A DNA stretch of 64,000 nt from Leifsonia shinshuensis. Its GTDB lineage: Bacteria; Actinomycetota; Actinomycetes; Actinomycetales; Microbacteriaceae. A model generated the notes under the pieces. It saw only the letters and a program-made list of their open reading frames with translations. It was not told the origin of the DNA and ran no database searches. Of the stretch, positions 7,010 through 15,660 are shown piece by piece. The stretch spans positions 2,666,001 through 2,730,000 of the forward strand of contig NZ_JAVDVK010000001.1 of the NCBI RefSeq assembly GCF_031456835.1. The letters are read 5' to 3'. Numbering within the stretch: position 1 is the stretch's first letter; every line of letters starts with the position of its first letter. The translations under genes and the position numbers were made by a program.

Positions 7010-7927
7010 ATGCCGATGTCCGAGTACGTTCAGTCGATTCGCGACCGGGTCGGGACCGACCTCCTGCTGCTTCCCGCTGTCACCGCGGTCATCCGCGACG
7101 GCGAGCAGTTCCTGCTCGCCCGGGATGCCTCCGGATTGTGGAGCCTCATCGGTGGCGGGGTCGAGCCCGGTGAGGAGCCCGCGGACGCCGTCGTGCGGGA
7201 GATCTTCGAGGAGACAGGTGCTCACGTACAGATCATCGGGATCGTGGGCGCCTACGGTGGACCCCCACTCGCAGTCGAGTACCCCAACGGCGACCGGGCG
7301 ACGTACATCACGACCGCCTACGAGTGCCGCCTTCTCAGCCCGGCGACGCCTGATCTCGACGAGATCGTGGAGCTCGGATGGTTCGACCGGGACGCCATTC
7401 CCGCTTCGGCCCGTCGCGAGTGGATCGACCGCGTGCTGGCTGACGTCCCTCGCACCGAGCCGACAGTCGCCGCGTCACACGCTTCCGAGCCCGGGGTTCA
7501 CATCGCGGTCGCCGATGCCCTGTCCGAGGATGACTTCGACGCGCTTCAGCGACTGCTGCCGCAGCTCTCCTCAACGGCGACCTTCGATCGGGCACGAATC
7601 GAGGCGATGCTGCGGCACGACGGAACCGATCTGGTGGTTGCCCGCGAAGACGGCGCACTCGTCGGCATGGCGACGCTCGCTTCCTTCCCCCTGCCGACCG
7701 GCGCTCGCGGCCACCTCGACGACGTCGTGGTCGACGAGACGCTCCGCGGCCGCGGCATCGCCCGCGCCCTCCTGGAGGCGGTCATCGAATTGGCTCGGAC
7801 CCGTCGTCTGCGGACACTGGATCTCACGTCACGGCCGTCGCGTGAGTCGGCGATTCCGCTGTACGAGGCCGTCGGCTTCGAGCGACGGGACTCCCTGTTG
7901 ATGAGATACGCGGGCGACCTCGGGTAG
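7010..7927 (+). CDS. NUDIX hydrolase fused to a GNAT acetyltransferase
   Basis: The 305-residue protein carries two enzyme domains. The N-terminal half (about 15-155) is a NUDIX hydrolase with a complete Nudix box at residues 49-71 (Gly49, Glu55, Arg63-Glu64, Glu67-Glu68, Gly70). The C-terminal half (about 160-300) is a GNAT N-acetyltransferase, with the acetyl-CoA loop in LRGRGIARALLEAVIELA and the closing SAIPLYEAVGF. NUDIX enzymes cleave nucleoside diphosphates linked to another group; GNATs acetylate amines. The substrates cannot be read from the sequence. A second ATG two codons in is also possible. Confidence 0.88.
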   Translation: MPMSEYVQSIRDRVGTDLLLLPAVTAVIRDGEQFLLARDASGLWSLIGGGVEPGEEPADAVVREIFEETGAHVQIIGIVGAYGGPPLAVEYPNGDRATYITTAYECRLLSPATPDLDEIVELGWFDRDAIPASARREWIDRVLADVPRTEPTVAASHASEPGVHIAVADALSEDDFDALQRLLPQLSSTATFDRARIEAMLRHDGTDLVVAREDGALVGMATLASFPLPTGARGHLDDVVVDETLRGRGIARALLEAVIELARTRRLRTLDLTSRPSRESAIPLYEAVGFERRDSLLMRYAGDLG

Positions 7928-7992
7928 CCGCGGTCTTGCTCTTGGCGTAGCGGGTATCGCGGTCAGATCGAGCTTGAGCTACCTTGAGGCGC

Positions 7993-8268
7993 ATGGATCA
8001 GAGCGACGACGACAGGATCTTCACTCCCGGCTTTCGGAGCCTCTGTCTGAGCATCGTCTTCGGCACCCCGTTCCTGGTCGGATCGACGCTCCTCGTCATC
8101 GCGTGGGTGAGGGCGGCGAACTACACCGGCGTCGGCGAGGGAGTTCACGACATCCTGCTCTGGGGATTCTGGCTCGCGGTGATCGGTCTGATCGGGTTGC
8201 TTCCGGTGGCAGCGCTGCGGGGCGCTGGTCAGCGTAACCGCGCCAGCCACGTGATCCACCCTGGGTAG
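7993..8268 (+). CDS. Small two-helix membrane protein
   Basis: A 91-residue product starts at ATG 7993; a TTG three codons earlier is in frame. It has two clear hydrophobic segments (about 18-40 and 55-76), separated by a short loop (NYTGVGEGVHDILLWG). I do not recognise a family. Its stop codon abuts a strong hairpin that separates it from the convergent flgE gene. Confidence 0.6.
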   Translation: MDQSDDDRIFTPGFRSLCLSIVFGTPFLVGSTLLVIAWVRAANYTGVGEGVHDILLWGFWLAVIGLIGLLPVAALRGAGQRNRASHVIHPG

Positions 8269-8308
8269 ACAGCAGGGGCTCCGGCGTTTCCCGAAGACCC
8301 CTGCTGTC
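8268..8308. terminator. Hairpin between convergent genes
   Basis: GACAGCAGGGG (8268-8278) and CCCCTGCTGTC (8298-8308) form a perfect 11-base-pair stem with a 19-base loop. It lies directly between the small membrane protein gene and the flgE stop. It probably ends transcription from both sides, although neither flank has a long T-run. Confidence 0.65.
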
Positions 8309-8346
8309 GATGCGACCAGTCAGGAGACGGTCCGGTTCCCAGGGAA

Positions 8347-9519
8347 TCACCGCTTCAGGTTCGTCAGCTCCTGCAGCACCTCGTCGGACGTCGTGATGAT
8401 GCGGGCGTTCGCCTGGAAGCCGCGCTGCGCGACGATCAGGTTGGTGAACTCCTGCGACAGGTCGACGTTCGACATCTCCAGCGAGCCGCCCTGCAACTGG
8501 CCGAGGCCGTCCTCGCCCGGTCCGCCGAGCTGTGCGGCACCGGAGTTGACGGTCGCGCGGTAGGTCGAGCCGCCGGCCTTCTCGAGGCCGCCCGGGTTGA
8601 CGAACGTGGCCAGGGCGATGCGCCCGACGGACTGCTTGTCGCCGTTCGAGAAGAGGCCGGTGATGGTGCCGTCCTTGTCGAGGGTGAACGACTCCAGCGT
8701 TCCGGCCGCGCGGCCGTTCTGGTCCTTGAAGGCCACCGAGGTGATCCCCGAGTAGCCGGTGACCGAGCCGAGGTTCACCGCCACCCCGCCGACGGTCAGC
8801 GATCCGCCCGCGGTGAGGGTGCCGTTCGTGAACGTGAGCGATCCGGTGCCGGTCGCGCCGGCCGCATCCGCGCCCGCAACATCCCAGCCGGCCGCGGTCT
8901 TCGTGAACGTCAGCGTGAGCTTGCGGGCGGAGCCGTTGGCGTCGTAGACGGAGATGTCGCGCACGAGCTGGTCGCCGTTCACCGCGTCGGCGGGCAGGTT
9001 GCCGGTGACGTTCGCGGTGGTCGTGGCCGAGGCCGGGGTGACCGCCTTCAGCGGGATGGTGATGTCGCTCAGCGCGCCGCCCTGCTGCACGACGCCGTTG
9101 ACCGCGTTCCACCCCTGCAGGATGGCGCCGCCGGGTCCCACCAGCCGGCCCAGCTCGTCGGGGTCGAGCGACCCGGCGCGCGTGTAGACGGTCTCGCCGC
9201 CCATCTTCATCACGAAGAAGCCGTCGCCGTTGATCATCATGTCGGTGGAGCGGCCGGTCGCCTGGGCCGCGCCCTGGGTGAAGTTGGTGGAGATGCCGGC
9301 GACGAGCACGCCGAGGCCGATCTGGGCCGGGTTCGTGCCGCCGGTCTCGGCCTGAGCGCCGCCGGCGCCCTTGACCAGCTGCGAGAGCGTGTCCTGGAAC
9401 TGCACGGCCGACGCCTTGAACGCGGTCGTGTTGACGTTGGCGATGTTGTTGCCGGTCACGTCGAGCATGGTCTGGTGCGAGCGGAGGCCGGAGATGCCGG
9501 AGTAGAGCGAGCGGAGCAT
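8347..9519 (-). CDS. flgE: Flagellar hook protein FlgE
   Basis: FlgE polymerises into the hook, the universal joint between rod and filament. The 390-residue product starts with the rod/hook family motif LYSGISGLRSHQTMLDVTGNNIANVNTTAFK. It contains the hook-specific central domain, where DGFFVMK (about residue 101) is clear, and ends with the shared C-terminal helix motif DLSQEFTNLIVAQRGFQANARIITTSDEVLQELTNLKR. It is the last gene of the long minus-strand flagellar operon, 33 bases after flgD. motA-motB, its usual downstream partners, are instead on the plus strand 6.7 kb away. Confidence 0.96.
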   Translation of the reverse strand: MLRSLYSGISGLRSHQTMLDVTGNNIANVNTTAFKASAVQFQDTLSQLVKGAGGAQAETGGTNPAQIGLGVLVAGISTNFTQGAAQATGRSTDMMINGDGFFVMKMGGETVYTRAGSLDPDELGRLVGPGGAILQGWNAVNGVVQQGGALSDITIPLKAVTPASATTTANVTGNLPADAVNGDQLVRDISVYDANGSARKLTLTFTKTAAGWDVAGADAAGATGTGSLTFTNGTLTAGGSLTVGGVAVNLGSVTGYSGITSVAFKDQNGRAAGTLESFTLDKDGTITGLFSNGDKQSVGRIALATFVNPGGLEKAGGSTYRATVNSGAAQLGGPGEDGLGQLQGGSLEMSNVDLSQEFTNLIVAQRGFQANARIITTSDEVLQELTNLKR

Positions 9520-9552
9520 GGGTGGTTCCTTTCGTGAGGAAGAGCGGTGAGG

Positions 9553-10065
9553 TCAGGCGGTCGGTGCGGTGGAGCCCGAACCGGACGAGCCGGAGCCGGA
9601 CGACGAGCCGGAGCCCGAGGACGTGCCGGAGCCCGCGGCGGCCGGCGTCACCACCCCGAGGATGGAGTCGAGCGCGATCTTCTGATCGCCGACCGTGACG
9701 ATCGGCACGGCGCCCGCGTAGGAGACGGAGGAGGCGACACCGGTCTGCGTGTCGCCGTTCTTGTCGAGGTAGCTCACGGTGTGCCCGATGAGGGTCGCCG
9801 CCGCCTGCCGCATCTGCAGGGCGAACCCCTCCTGGGCGGTCGTGTCCATGTTGGTGAGCTTCTCCATCATGGCCAGCTGCGTGGTCTGCGAGATCATCTG
9901 GTTGGTGTCCATCGGCGAGCTCGGGTCCTGGTTGCGGAGCTGGGTCACGAGCAGCTGCATGAACGCCTCGCTGTCGAGCGACTGCTTCGGCGTGCGCGTG
10001 GGGGGTGTGGAGTAGATGCCGCCCGTGGAGGCGGTATCGGTTCCGGTGATGGGGTCGACGGCCAC
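9553..10065 (-). CDS. flgD: Flagellar hook cap protein FlgD
   Basis: FlgD caps the growing hook and helps FlgE subunits assemble. The 170-residue product contains the diagnostic LDSEAFMQLLVTQLRNQDPSSPMDTNQMISQTTQLAMMEKL region (about 28-70), followed by the VSYLDKNGD core. The C-terminus ends in a Gly-Ser-rich tail of about 30 residues, which is unlike the usual FlgD end and may be disordered. The Fn3/Tudor C-terminal half of Proteobacterial FlgD is much reduced. It lies between fliK (12-base gap) and flgE. Confidence 0.94.
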   Translation of the reverse strand: MAVDPITGTDTASTGGIYSTPPTRTPKQSLDSEAFMQLLVTQLRNQDPSSPMDTNQMISQTTQLAMMEKLTNMDTTAQEGFALQMRQAAATLIGHTVSYLDKNGDTQTGVASSVSYAGAVPIVTVGDQKIALDSILGVVTPAAAGSGTSSGSGSSSGSGSSGSGSTAPTA

Positions 10066-10077
10066 GGTGGCTCCCTT

Positions 10078-11598
10078 CTAGACGATCAGGTCGATGGTGT
10101 GCGTGGACCCGTCCGCGGGTGCGGACGGAGTGGAGCGTGTGGATGCCGCCTGCGCGACGCCGGCGCGGCGCGCCTCCTCGCGCTGCCCGCCCGCGAACCC
10201 GCGTCCGCCGTCGGAGGGTGCGTCATGCTGCGGCGCGGGCTGGTTCTGCGACGAGAGGTCGAGCGTTCCGCTGAGGCCGGCGCCGCTGAGGTCGCGGCGC
10301 AGGTCGGGGAGGATGGCGCGCAGCGCATCCCGTCCGAGGTCGGTCGGGGCGAACAGCTCGACGCGGACGCCCTCGCTGCCGACGTGCGCGCGAACGGTCA
10401 CGGGCCCGAGGGTGTCGGGCGTGACGTGCACGGTCATCACGTGCTCGCCCGCTCCCGCCGCGGCCAGCGTGAAGACCGGGCGCGCCAGCTGCGCGGGCAA
10501 CGAGGGGGTGGTGGAGGCGGCGGGCGCGGGAGCAGGGGGCTGGGCGGCGGCCGCGCGATCCGGCGTGATCGTGGGCGTGGGTGTAGGCGACGCGATGGGC
10601 GCGGGGGATGCTGCGGCGTCGGTCGCCGCAAGCTTCGGGCGCGCGGCGTCGGCAGTGCTCTGCACAGCAGTGGATGCGGTGCCGGCGGTTCCCGCGGAGG
10701 TGCCGGCCGCAACGGCTGCGGTGGATGCGGCGACAGTGGGCGTGGTCGGCGTTGCGACCGCATGGTCACGGGACTCGATCGCGGACGCCACGGGGGCGCC
10801 GGTTGCACCAGGCTGCTCGTTCCCGGCCCCGGCGAGGGACGTGTTGGGCGCGGCCGGGGGCACGGCAGGCGTGCCGGTGGGCGATGCGAACCCCGGCTGA
10901 GGGCCGGCGGCGCGCGACTCGGGCACGGCAGATCCCGCGGCGGCAGTCGGGGCGGCCGCCGTCGCTCCCGCGGACGGTTTCGCGATGTTCGCGCCGTTCG
11001 CCGTCTCGGACGCTGCCGCGGCCTCCGCAGGAGCAGCGATCGCCGAGGCGACGGCCGCACCCGGCGTGATCTCCGCCGTCGCCGCAGCGAGCGGAACGGC
11101 GCCGCCATCCGCGACGGCCGTGACGGCCTCGCCCACACCGACGGCCACCGCAGACGCAGCGCAGGCCGAAGCCGACACCGCTGCGGCAGTCGCATCCACG
11201 GTGACCGGGAGAGCGGCATCCGTCACGATCGCCGCGGCGGCCGCCGCAGGGTCGGCGCCAGGAGCACCCGTCGTCGTCCCCTCCGCACTCGTCGCATCCA
11301 TCGCGGCCGGAGTCCCGACGTCGCTGTCCCCGCTCGCCGCGCGCGGACGCCCGTGACCGCTGTGCTCGCCCGACACCTTGCCGGGGTGCGCCCCGCGCCC
11401 GACGGGCCGACTGTGCTCGTCCCGTCGCGGTTCGGACCGCGCTGCATCCGGCCGCGCGCCCTGCGCGTCACGGGGCCCCGCATCCACCGCCCCCTGCAGG
11501 AACGCGTCGAACGCCTCCCCCGACCCCTTCGCCGATGCGCCGGAAGCCGGACGCGCGGGCACCGTCGGCGGCGCCGCGGTCACGCCGCCCGGGCTCAC
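10078..11598 (-). CDS. fliK: Flagellar hook-length control protein FliK
   Basis: FliK is a secreted ruler that stops hook export at the right length and switches the export gate to filament proteins. The 506-residue product is very rich in Ala, Pro, Thr and Ser over its first 360 residues, as expected for the disordered ruler part. The conserved C-terminal domain (about 380-460) contains EHVMTVHVTPDTLGPVTV, the family's signature LxPxxLGxV pattern, and a Gln/Pro-rich tail follows. The GTG start overlaps the stop of the NlpC/P60 gene by four bases (GTGA). The assignment rests mainly on the C-terminal domain and position. Confidence 0.88.
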   Translation of the reverse strand: MSPGGVTAAPPTVPARPASGASAKGSGEAFDAFLQGAVDAGPRDAQGARPDAARSEPRRDEHSRPVGRGAHPGKVSGEHSGHGRPRAASGDSDVGTPAAMDATSAEGTTTGAPGADPAAAAAAIVTDAALPVTVDATAAAVSASACAASAVAVGVGEAVTAVADGGAVPLAAATAEITPGAAVASAIAAPAEAAAASETANGANIAKPSAGATAAAPTAAAGSAVPESRAAGPQPGFASPTGTPAVPPAAPNTSLAGAGNEQPGATGAPVASAIESRDHAVATPTTPTVAASTAAVAAGTSAGTAGTASTAVQSTADAARPKLAATDAAASPAPIASPTPTPTITPDRAAAAQPPAPAPAASTTPSLPAQLARPVFTLAAAGAGEHVMTVHVTPDTLGPVTVRAHVGSEGVRVELFAPTDLGRDALRAILPDLRRDLSGAGLSGTLDLSSQNQPAPQHDAPSDGGRGFAGGQREEARRAGVAQAASTRSTPSAPADGSTHTIDLIV

Positions 11599-12305
11599 AG
11601 CGAACCGCCCTGGCTCAGCGACGCGAACAGCGACCGCAGCATGTCCGCCTGCGCCGACGAGCCCGCCGACCCGGCGGAGCCGGCCCCGGACAGCAGCGAC
11701 GCCAGCGACCCGAGTCCTGCGGACGCCGCGGGAGACGCCACGGCCGGAGCCGCCTGCGGCACGACCCGGCGGATCGTCACGATGTCGGAGTCCTTCATCC
11801 AGTTGTCCACCAGGCTCACGGTGCGTCCCTCGCTGGGCGCGTGGATGACCTTGCCGTCGCCCGCGTAGATCACGATGTGCTCGCCGCCGTTGGTGACGAT
11901 GAGGTCGCCGGGCTGCGCCTGGGCCAGCGACGGCACCTCGGTGCCGACCGTCGACTGGCCCGAGACCAGGCGCGGCACGTCGATCCCGAGGTCTTTGAAC
12001 ACCCGCTGCACCAGACCCGAGCAGTCGAGCCCGGAGGCGCTGGTCCCGCCGAACACGTAGGGAACGCCGAGGTACTTCTTGGCGTCGGCGACCACGTCCG
12101 ACCCGGTCACGGCCCCCGTCGAGGTGCCGTCCGTGGCGCCGAGCGCCCCGGAGAGCGCCGAGGCGAAGTCCGCCGCCGAGGTCGAGGTCGCAGCCGAGCT
12201 CCCGGACGACGCCGACGTCGCGCTCGTCGCCCGCGTCCCCGTCTCCAGCTGCACCAGCGTCGCCTGGATCTGCGCGATCCGGCCGATCGCATCCGTCACG
12301 GTCAT
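11595..12305 (-). CDS. NlpC/P60 peptidoglycan hydrolase of the flagellar operon
   Basis: The 236-residue product has a Ser/Ala/Thr-rich N-terminal stretch and an NlpC/P60 cysteine peptidase domain (about 68-175). The catalytic set is visible: Cys95 in GLDCSGLVQ, His143 in GGEHIVIYAG and His155 in KVIHAPSEG. Such enzymes cut stem peptides in peptidoglycan. In this position it probably opens the wall for the growing rod, a job done by FlgJ in Proteobacteria. No signal peptide is evident, so export through the flagellar gate is plausible. The start ATG overlaps the fliJ stop by four bases, and the end overlaps fliK. Confidence 0.9.
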   Translation of the reverse strand: MTVTDAIGRIAQIQATLVQLETGTRATSATSASSGSSAATSTSAADFASALSGALGATDGTSTGAVTGSDVVADAKKYLGVPYVFGGTSASGLDCSGLVQRVFKDLGIDVPRLVSGQSTVGTEVPSLAQAQPGDLIVTNGGEHIVIYAGDGKVIHAPSEGRTVSLVDNWMKDSDIVTIRRVVPQAAPAVASPAASAGLGSLASLLSGAGSAGSAGSSAQADMLRSLFASLSQGGSL

Positions 12306-12736
12306 GCGTCTGCCCCGTTCCTGGCGCGCTGCCACGCGCCCGTCGCGATCTCGTCGATGGCCGCCTGCTCGGAGCTCAGGTCGCCCGCGACGACCTCCGC
12401 CCGGTGCCGCGACTCCAGCTTCTCCAGCCCGACCGCCCGCTTCTTGGCCTCCGTGAACGCGTGCTGCGCCTCCGCCGCCTGCGCCTCGGCCTCCGCGGCG
12501 AGCGCCGACAGGTCGGCCAGCATGCTGCGGCTGGAGGCGCGCGCGGCCGCCATGGCGAAGAGCGTCCCGGCGTCGGTCGCCTCGACCGGGACCGCGTGCA
12601 GCGCCGCGATCGCCCGAGCCTGCCGTTCCCCCGCATCCCGCCGCATCGCGTTGGCCGCGGCCAGGTCGCTGGCCGCGTGCTCCTTCTCGATCTGCCGCAG
12701 TCGCAGCAGGCCCGCCAGGGCGAACGCCCGTGCCAT
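12302..12736 (-). CDS. fliJ: Flagellar export protein FliJ
   Basis: FliJ is the small coiled-coil stalk of the flagellar export ATPase complex. The 144-residue product is highly charged and Ala-rich, predicted as two long helices. It begins MARAFALAGLLRLRQIEKEHAASDLAAANAMRRD, typical of FliJ N-termini. Sequence identity in this family is low, so position between fliI and the NlpC gene is strong support. The ATG overlaps the fliI stop by one base, and its end overlaps the next gene's ATG (ATGA). Confidence 0.85.
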   Translation of the reverse strand: MARAFALAGLLRLRQIEKEHAASDLAAANAMRRDAGERQARAIAALHAVPVEATDAGTLFAMAAARASSRSMLADLSALAAEAEAQAAEAQHAFTEAKKRAVGLEKLESRHRAEVVAGDLSSEQAAIDEIATGAWQRARNGADA

Positions 12737-14049
12737 CACACGCCTCCCAGCATTCGGACGAGCGCGTCCAGCCGCGCCCACGATTCCGCCGCCGCGGCCG
12801 GTTCGCCGATGCCCTGACGCAGGAACGCGTCGATCGCGCCGGCGTGGGCGACCGCGGCATCCACCTTCGGGTTGGTGCCCGGCTTGTACGCACCGACGTC
12901 GAGCAGGTCCTGCGCGGCGACCTTGGCGGCCAGGATGCTGCGCAGCGCCACCGCCGAGGCCCGCTGCTCCGGCGTGGTCACGCGCGACGCGAGCCGCGAG
13001 ACGGAGCCCAGTACGTCCACCGACGGGAAGTGGCCGACCACGGACAGCTTGCGGTCGAGCACCACGTGCCCGTCGAGGATGGAGCGCGCGGCGTCCGCGA
13101 TCGGCTCGTTGTGGTCGTCGCCGTCGACGAGCACGGTGTAGAGCCCGGTGATCGATCCGGTCTCGCCCGTCCCGGCGCGCTCCAGCAGCTGGGCGAGCAG
13201 GGAGAACGTCGACGGCGGGTAGCCCCGGGTCGCCGGCGGCTCCCCCGCCGAGAGCCCGATCTCGCGCTGGGCCATGGCGACGCGGGTGAGTGAGTCCATC
13301 ATCAGCACCACGTCGGCGCCCTCGTCGCGGAACGCCTCGGCGATCCGGGTCGCCGCGAAGGCGGCGCGAAGCCGCATGACGGCCGGCTCGTCGGAGGTCG
13401 CGACCACGACGACCGAGCGGGCCAGTCCGGCGGGCCCGAGGTCGTCCTCGAGGAACTCGCGGACCTCGCGGCCGCGCTCCCCCACCAGCGCGATCACCGA
13501 CACCTGCGCGTCCGTCCCGCGCGCGATCATCGACAGCAGGGACGACTTGCCGACGCCCGATCCGGCGAAGAGCCCGAGGCGCTGGCCCCGGCCGGCGGTG
13601 ACCATCGTGTCGAGCACCCGCACGCCGAGGCCGAGGGGCTGCAGGATGCGCGCCCGCCGCATCGCATCGGGCGCCCGGTTGCCGAGCGGAACGAACCCGT
13701 CCGGTTCGATCGGTCCGAGTCCGTCCACCGGTCGTCCGAGCGCGTCGACGACGCGGCCGAGCATCCCGCGTCCGGTCGGCACCAGCAGCGGTGCGCGAAC
13801 GGCCCGCGCCGGCGCTCCCGCGGCGATCCCGGTCAGCGGCCCGTACGGCATCACGCGGACGCGGTCGGCCGTCGTGGCCACGACCTCGGCGTGCACGCCC
13901 GGCTCCTCGCCGATGACCACGACGTCGCCCAGCGCCGCCGGGACGCCCTCGAGCTCCGCGCCGAGACCGACGACACCGGTGACCCGGCCGACGCGTTCGA
14001 CGGAAGCAGCGGCGACGGCCGTCCCCCAGCGTTCCAGGACCGCGCTCAT
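12736..14049 (-). CDS. fliI: Flagellum-specific ATPase FliI
   Basis: FliI is the hexameric ATPase that delivers substrates to the flagellar export gate. The 437-residue product matches the family length. It has the Walker A motif AGSGVGKSS (162-170), the Walker B region DVVLMMDSLTRVAMAQREIGLSAGEPPATRGYPPS, and the family's GRGMLGRVVDALGRPVDG near residue 93. The gene is flanked by fliH (four-base ATGA overlap) and fliJ. Confidence 0.97.
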   Translation of the reverse strand: MSAVLERWGTAVAAASVERVGRVTGVVGLGAELEGVPAALGDVVVIGEEPGVHAEVVATTADRVRVMPYGPLTGIAAGAPARAVRAPLLVPTGRGMLGRVVDALGRPVDGLGPIEPDGFVPLGNRAPDAMRRARILQPLGLGVRVLDTMVTAGRGQRLGLFAGSGVGKSSLLSMIARGTDAQVSVIALVGERGREVREFLEDDLGPAGLARSVVVVATSDEPAVMRLRAAFAATRIAEAFRDEGADVVLMMDSLTRVAMAQREIGLSAGEPPATRGYPPSTFSLLAQLLERAGTGETGSITGLYTVLVDGDDHNEPIADAARSILDGHVVLDRKLSVVGHFPSVDVLGSVSRLASRVTTPEQRASAVALRSILAAKVAAQDLLDVGAYKPGTNPKVDAAVAHAGAIDAFLRQGIGEPAAAAESWARLDALVRMLGGV

Positions 14050-14660
14050 GACAGCGCCTCCTTCGCACGGAGCATGGCGGCGTGGATGCGCCCGTCGAGC
14101 CAGCCCGTCGGCAGCTCGCCGATCGCGTCGCCGCGCGTCAGGGTCGGGTCCGCGACGAGCTGCGTGTCCTCGTACGCGATTCCGGCGCGGTGCAGCTCGG
14201 CGACGTCGTCCGGGTGCATGCGCACCACCGGCACGGCCCCCGGGCGGCCCGCGGCGACCACGCGCTCCACCGCCGCGCGCGCTGCCGCGAGCCGGTCCTC
14301 CAGCGCGACGCCCACCACGGTGGTCGCGAGCTCGAACGCCGCCTCCAGCAGCACGGACTCGGCCTCCGCGAGCAGTGGGACCGTCGCCTCCCGCAACTCC
14401 ACCGCCGCACTCCGCAGCGCGGCGGCCAGCACCGCGACCCGGTCCGCCGCCTCGACGGCCTCCGCCGCACGCGCGTCCTCGGCATCCGCCAGCCAGCGCG
14501 CCTGCTCCTCCGCGGCGGCGCGACGCCCGTCGGCGAACCCCGCCGCGTACCCGCGCGAGCGCGCGGACGTCATCGCGGCGCGCTCGTGCTCCGTCTCGGC
14601 GATCACCGGGACGGCGAGCGGCTCGAACGCGACCGCGGAGACGGCGGACTCACTCGACAT
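14046..14660 (-). CDS. fliH: Flagellar assembly protein FliH
   Basis: FliH is the peripheral stator that regulates FliI and links it to the C-ring. The start is placed at ATG 14660, which overlaps the end of fliG by 11 bases; an in-frame start 12 codons earlier is possible. The 204-residue product has an Ala/Glu/Arg-rich helical centre (RAAAEEQARWLADAEDARAAEAVEAADRV) and the conserved C-terminal domain with VRMHPDDVAELHRAG and VADPTLTRGDAIGELPTGWLDG, matching FliH/YscL. The end overlaps fliI by four bases. Confidence 0.9.
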   Translation of the reverse strand: MSSESAVSAVAFEPLAVPVIAETEHERAAMTSARSRGYAAGFADGRRAAAEEQARWLADAEDARAAEAVEAADRVAVLAAALRSAAVELREATVPLLAEAESVLLEAAFELATTVVGVALEDRLAAARAAVERVVAAGRPGAVPVVRMHPDDVAELHRAGIAYEDTQLVADPTLTRGDAIGELPTGWLDGRIHAAMLRAKEALS

Positions 14661-15660
14661 ACGCGTCCTCGTCCCCGCGCTGCACGGTGATCGCACCCGT
14701 CGCCTCCAGGTCGCGGATGGCGCGCACGATCTCGGCGCGCGCGTCCTCGACCTGCGAGACCCGCACCGGGCCGAGGATGCGGACCTCGTCCTCGAGGATC
14801 TCCCGGTTGCGCTCGGACAGGTTCGACGTGATGACCTCGGTGACCGCCTCGCCCGCGCCCTTCATCGCGACCGCCAGCACCGCCGCATCCACCCCGCGCA
14901 GCACCTGCTGCACGTCGCGGGACTCCAGCCGCACGATGTCCTCGAAGGTCAGCATGCGCGAGCGCACCTCTTCGGCCAGCTGCGGGTCGCGCTGCTCCAG
15001 AGCCTCGAGCAGCGCCTTCTCGGTGGCCGCGTCGGAGCGGTTGATGATGTCGACGAGCGGCTGCACTCCCCCGACGGCGTCGGACGACGCCCGGGATCCC
15101 ACCACCGCGGTCGCGCGCTGCTTCAGCGTCTCCGCCACCACGCGCACCGCATCTGGGCTCGGCGACCCCATGGTCGCGATCGCGTGGGCGACCTCCGTGC
15201 GCGTGCGCTCGTCCAGCCCGGTCAGGATGCGCGACGCGTGATCCGCGCGCAGGTGCGCCAGCACGAGCGCGCTGGTCTGCGGCAGCTCCCCCGCGAGCAG
15301 CATCTGCACCTGGGCCGGCTCCACGGTGTCGAGGAACTCGAACTGCTTGCCCGCGAGGTTCGACGCCACCCGGTTGAGCACGCCGGTCGCGCGCTCGGCG
15401 CCGAAGGACGCCTCCAGCAGCCCCACCGCGATGTCGCGGCCGCCGCGGGTCGTCATGGTGCCGCGGGTGGCCAGGTCGTGGAACTCGTTCAGCGCCTTCT
15501 CGGCGACGGCGGGGTCCACGCGGCGCAGCCGCAGGATCTCGGCGGTGATCTCGTCGGCCTCCTCGTCGGAGAACTGCTTCATCACCTGGGCCGCGCGCTG
15601 CTGATCCATGTTCATCAGCACCACGGCGACCTTCTGGGCGCCGGTCAGGGTCGCGTTCAT
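14650..15660 (-). CDS. fliG: Flagellar motor switch protein FliG
   Basis: FliG forms the rotor ring that interacts with MotA and sits on the MS-ring. The 336-residue product has the family's N-terminal LTGAQKVAVVLMNMDQQRAAQVMKQFSDEEADEI, a middle domain with the EHPQ-like region reduced to LPQTSALVLAHLRADHASRIL, and the C-terminal charged helix MLTFEDIVRLESRDVQQVLRGVDAAVLAVAMKGA that contacts the stator. The gene overlaps fliF by four bases and fliH by 11. Confidence 0.97.
   Translation of the reverse strand: MNATLTGAQKVAVVLMNMDQQRAAQVMKQFSDEEADEITAEILRLRRVDPAVAEKALNEFHDLATRGTMTTRGGRDIAVGLLEASFGAERATGVLNRVASNLAGKQFEFLDTVEPAQVQMLLAGELPQTSALVLAHLRADHASRILTGLDERTRTEVAHAIATMGSPSPDAVRVVAETLKQRATAVVGSRASSDAVGGVQPLVDIINRSDAATEKALLEALEQRDPQLAEEVRSRMLTFEDIVRLESRDVQQVLRGVDAAVLAVAMKGAGEAVTEVITSNLSERNREILEDEVRILGPVRVSQVEDARAEIVRAIRDLEATGAITVQRGDEDAYVE

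Noticed and set aside
9547..11868. A 773-residue open frame on the plus strand
   Set aside because: It is antisense to flgD and fliK, its product is Arg/Gly-rich with no recognisable motif, and such frames are normal in very GC-rich DNA.
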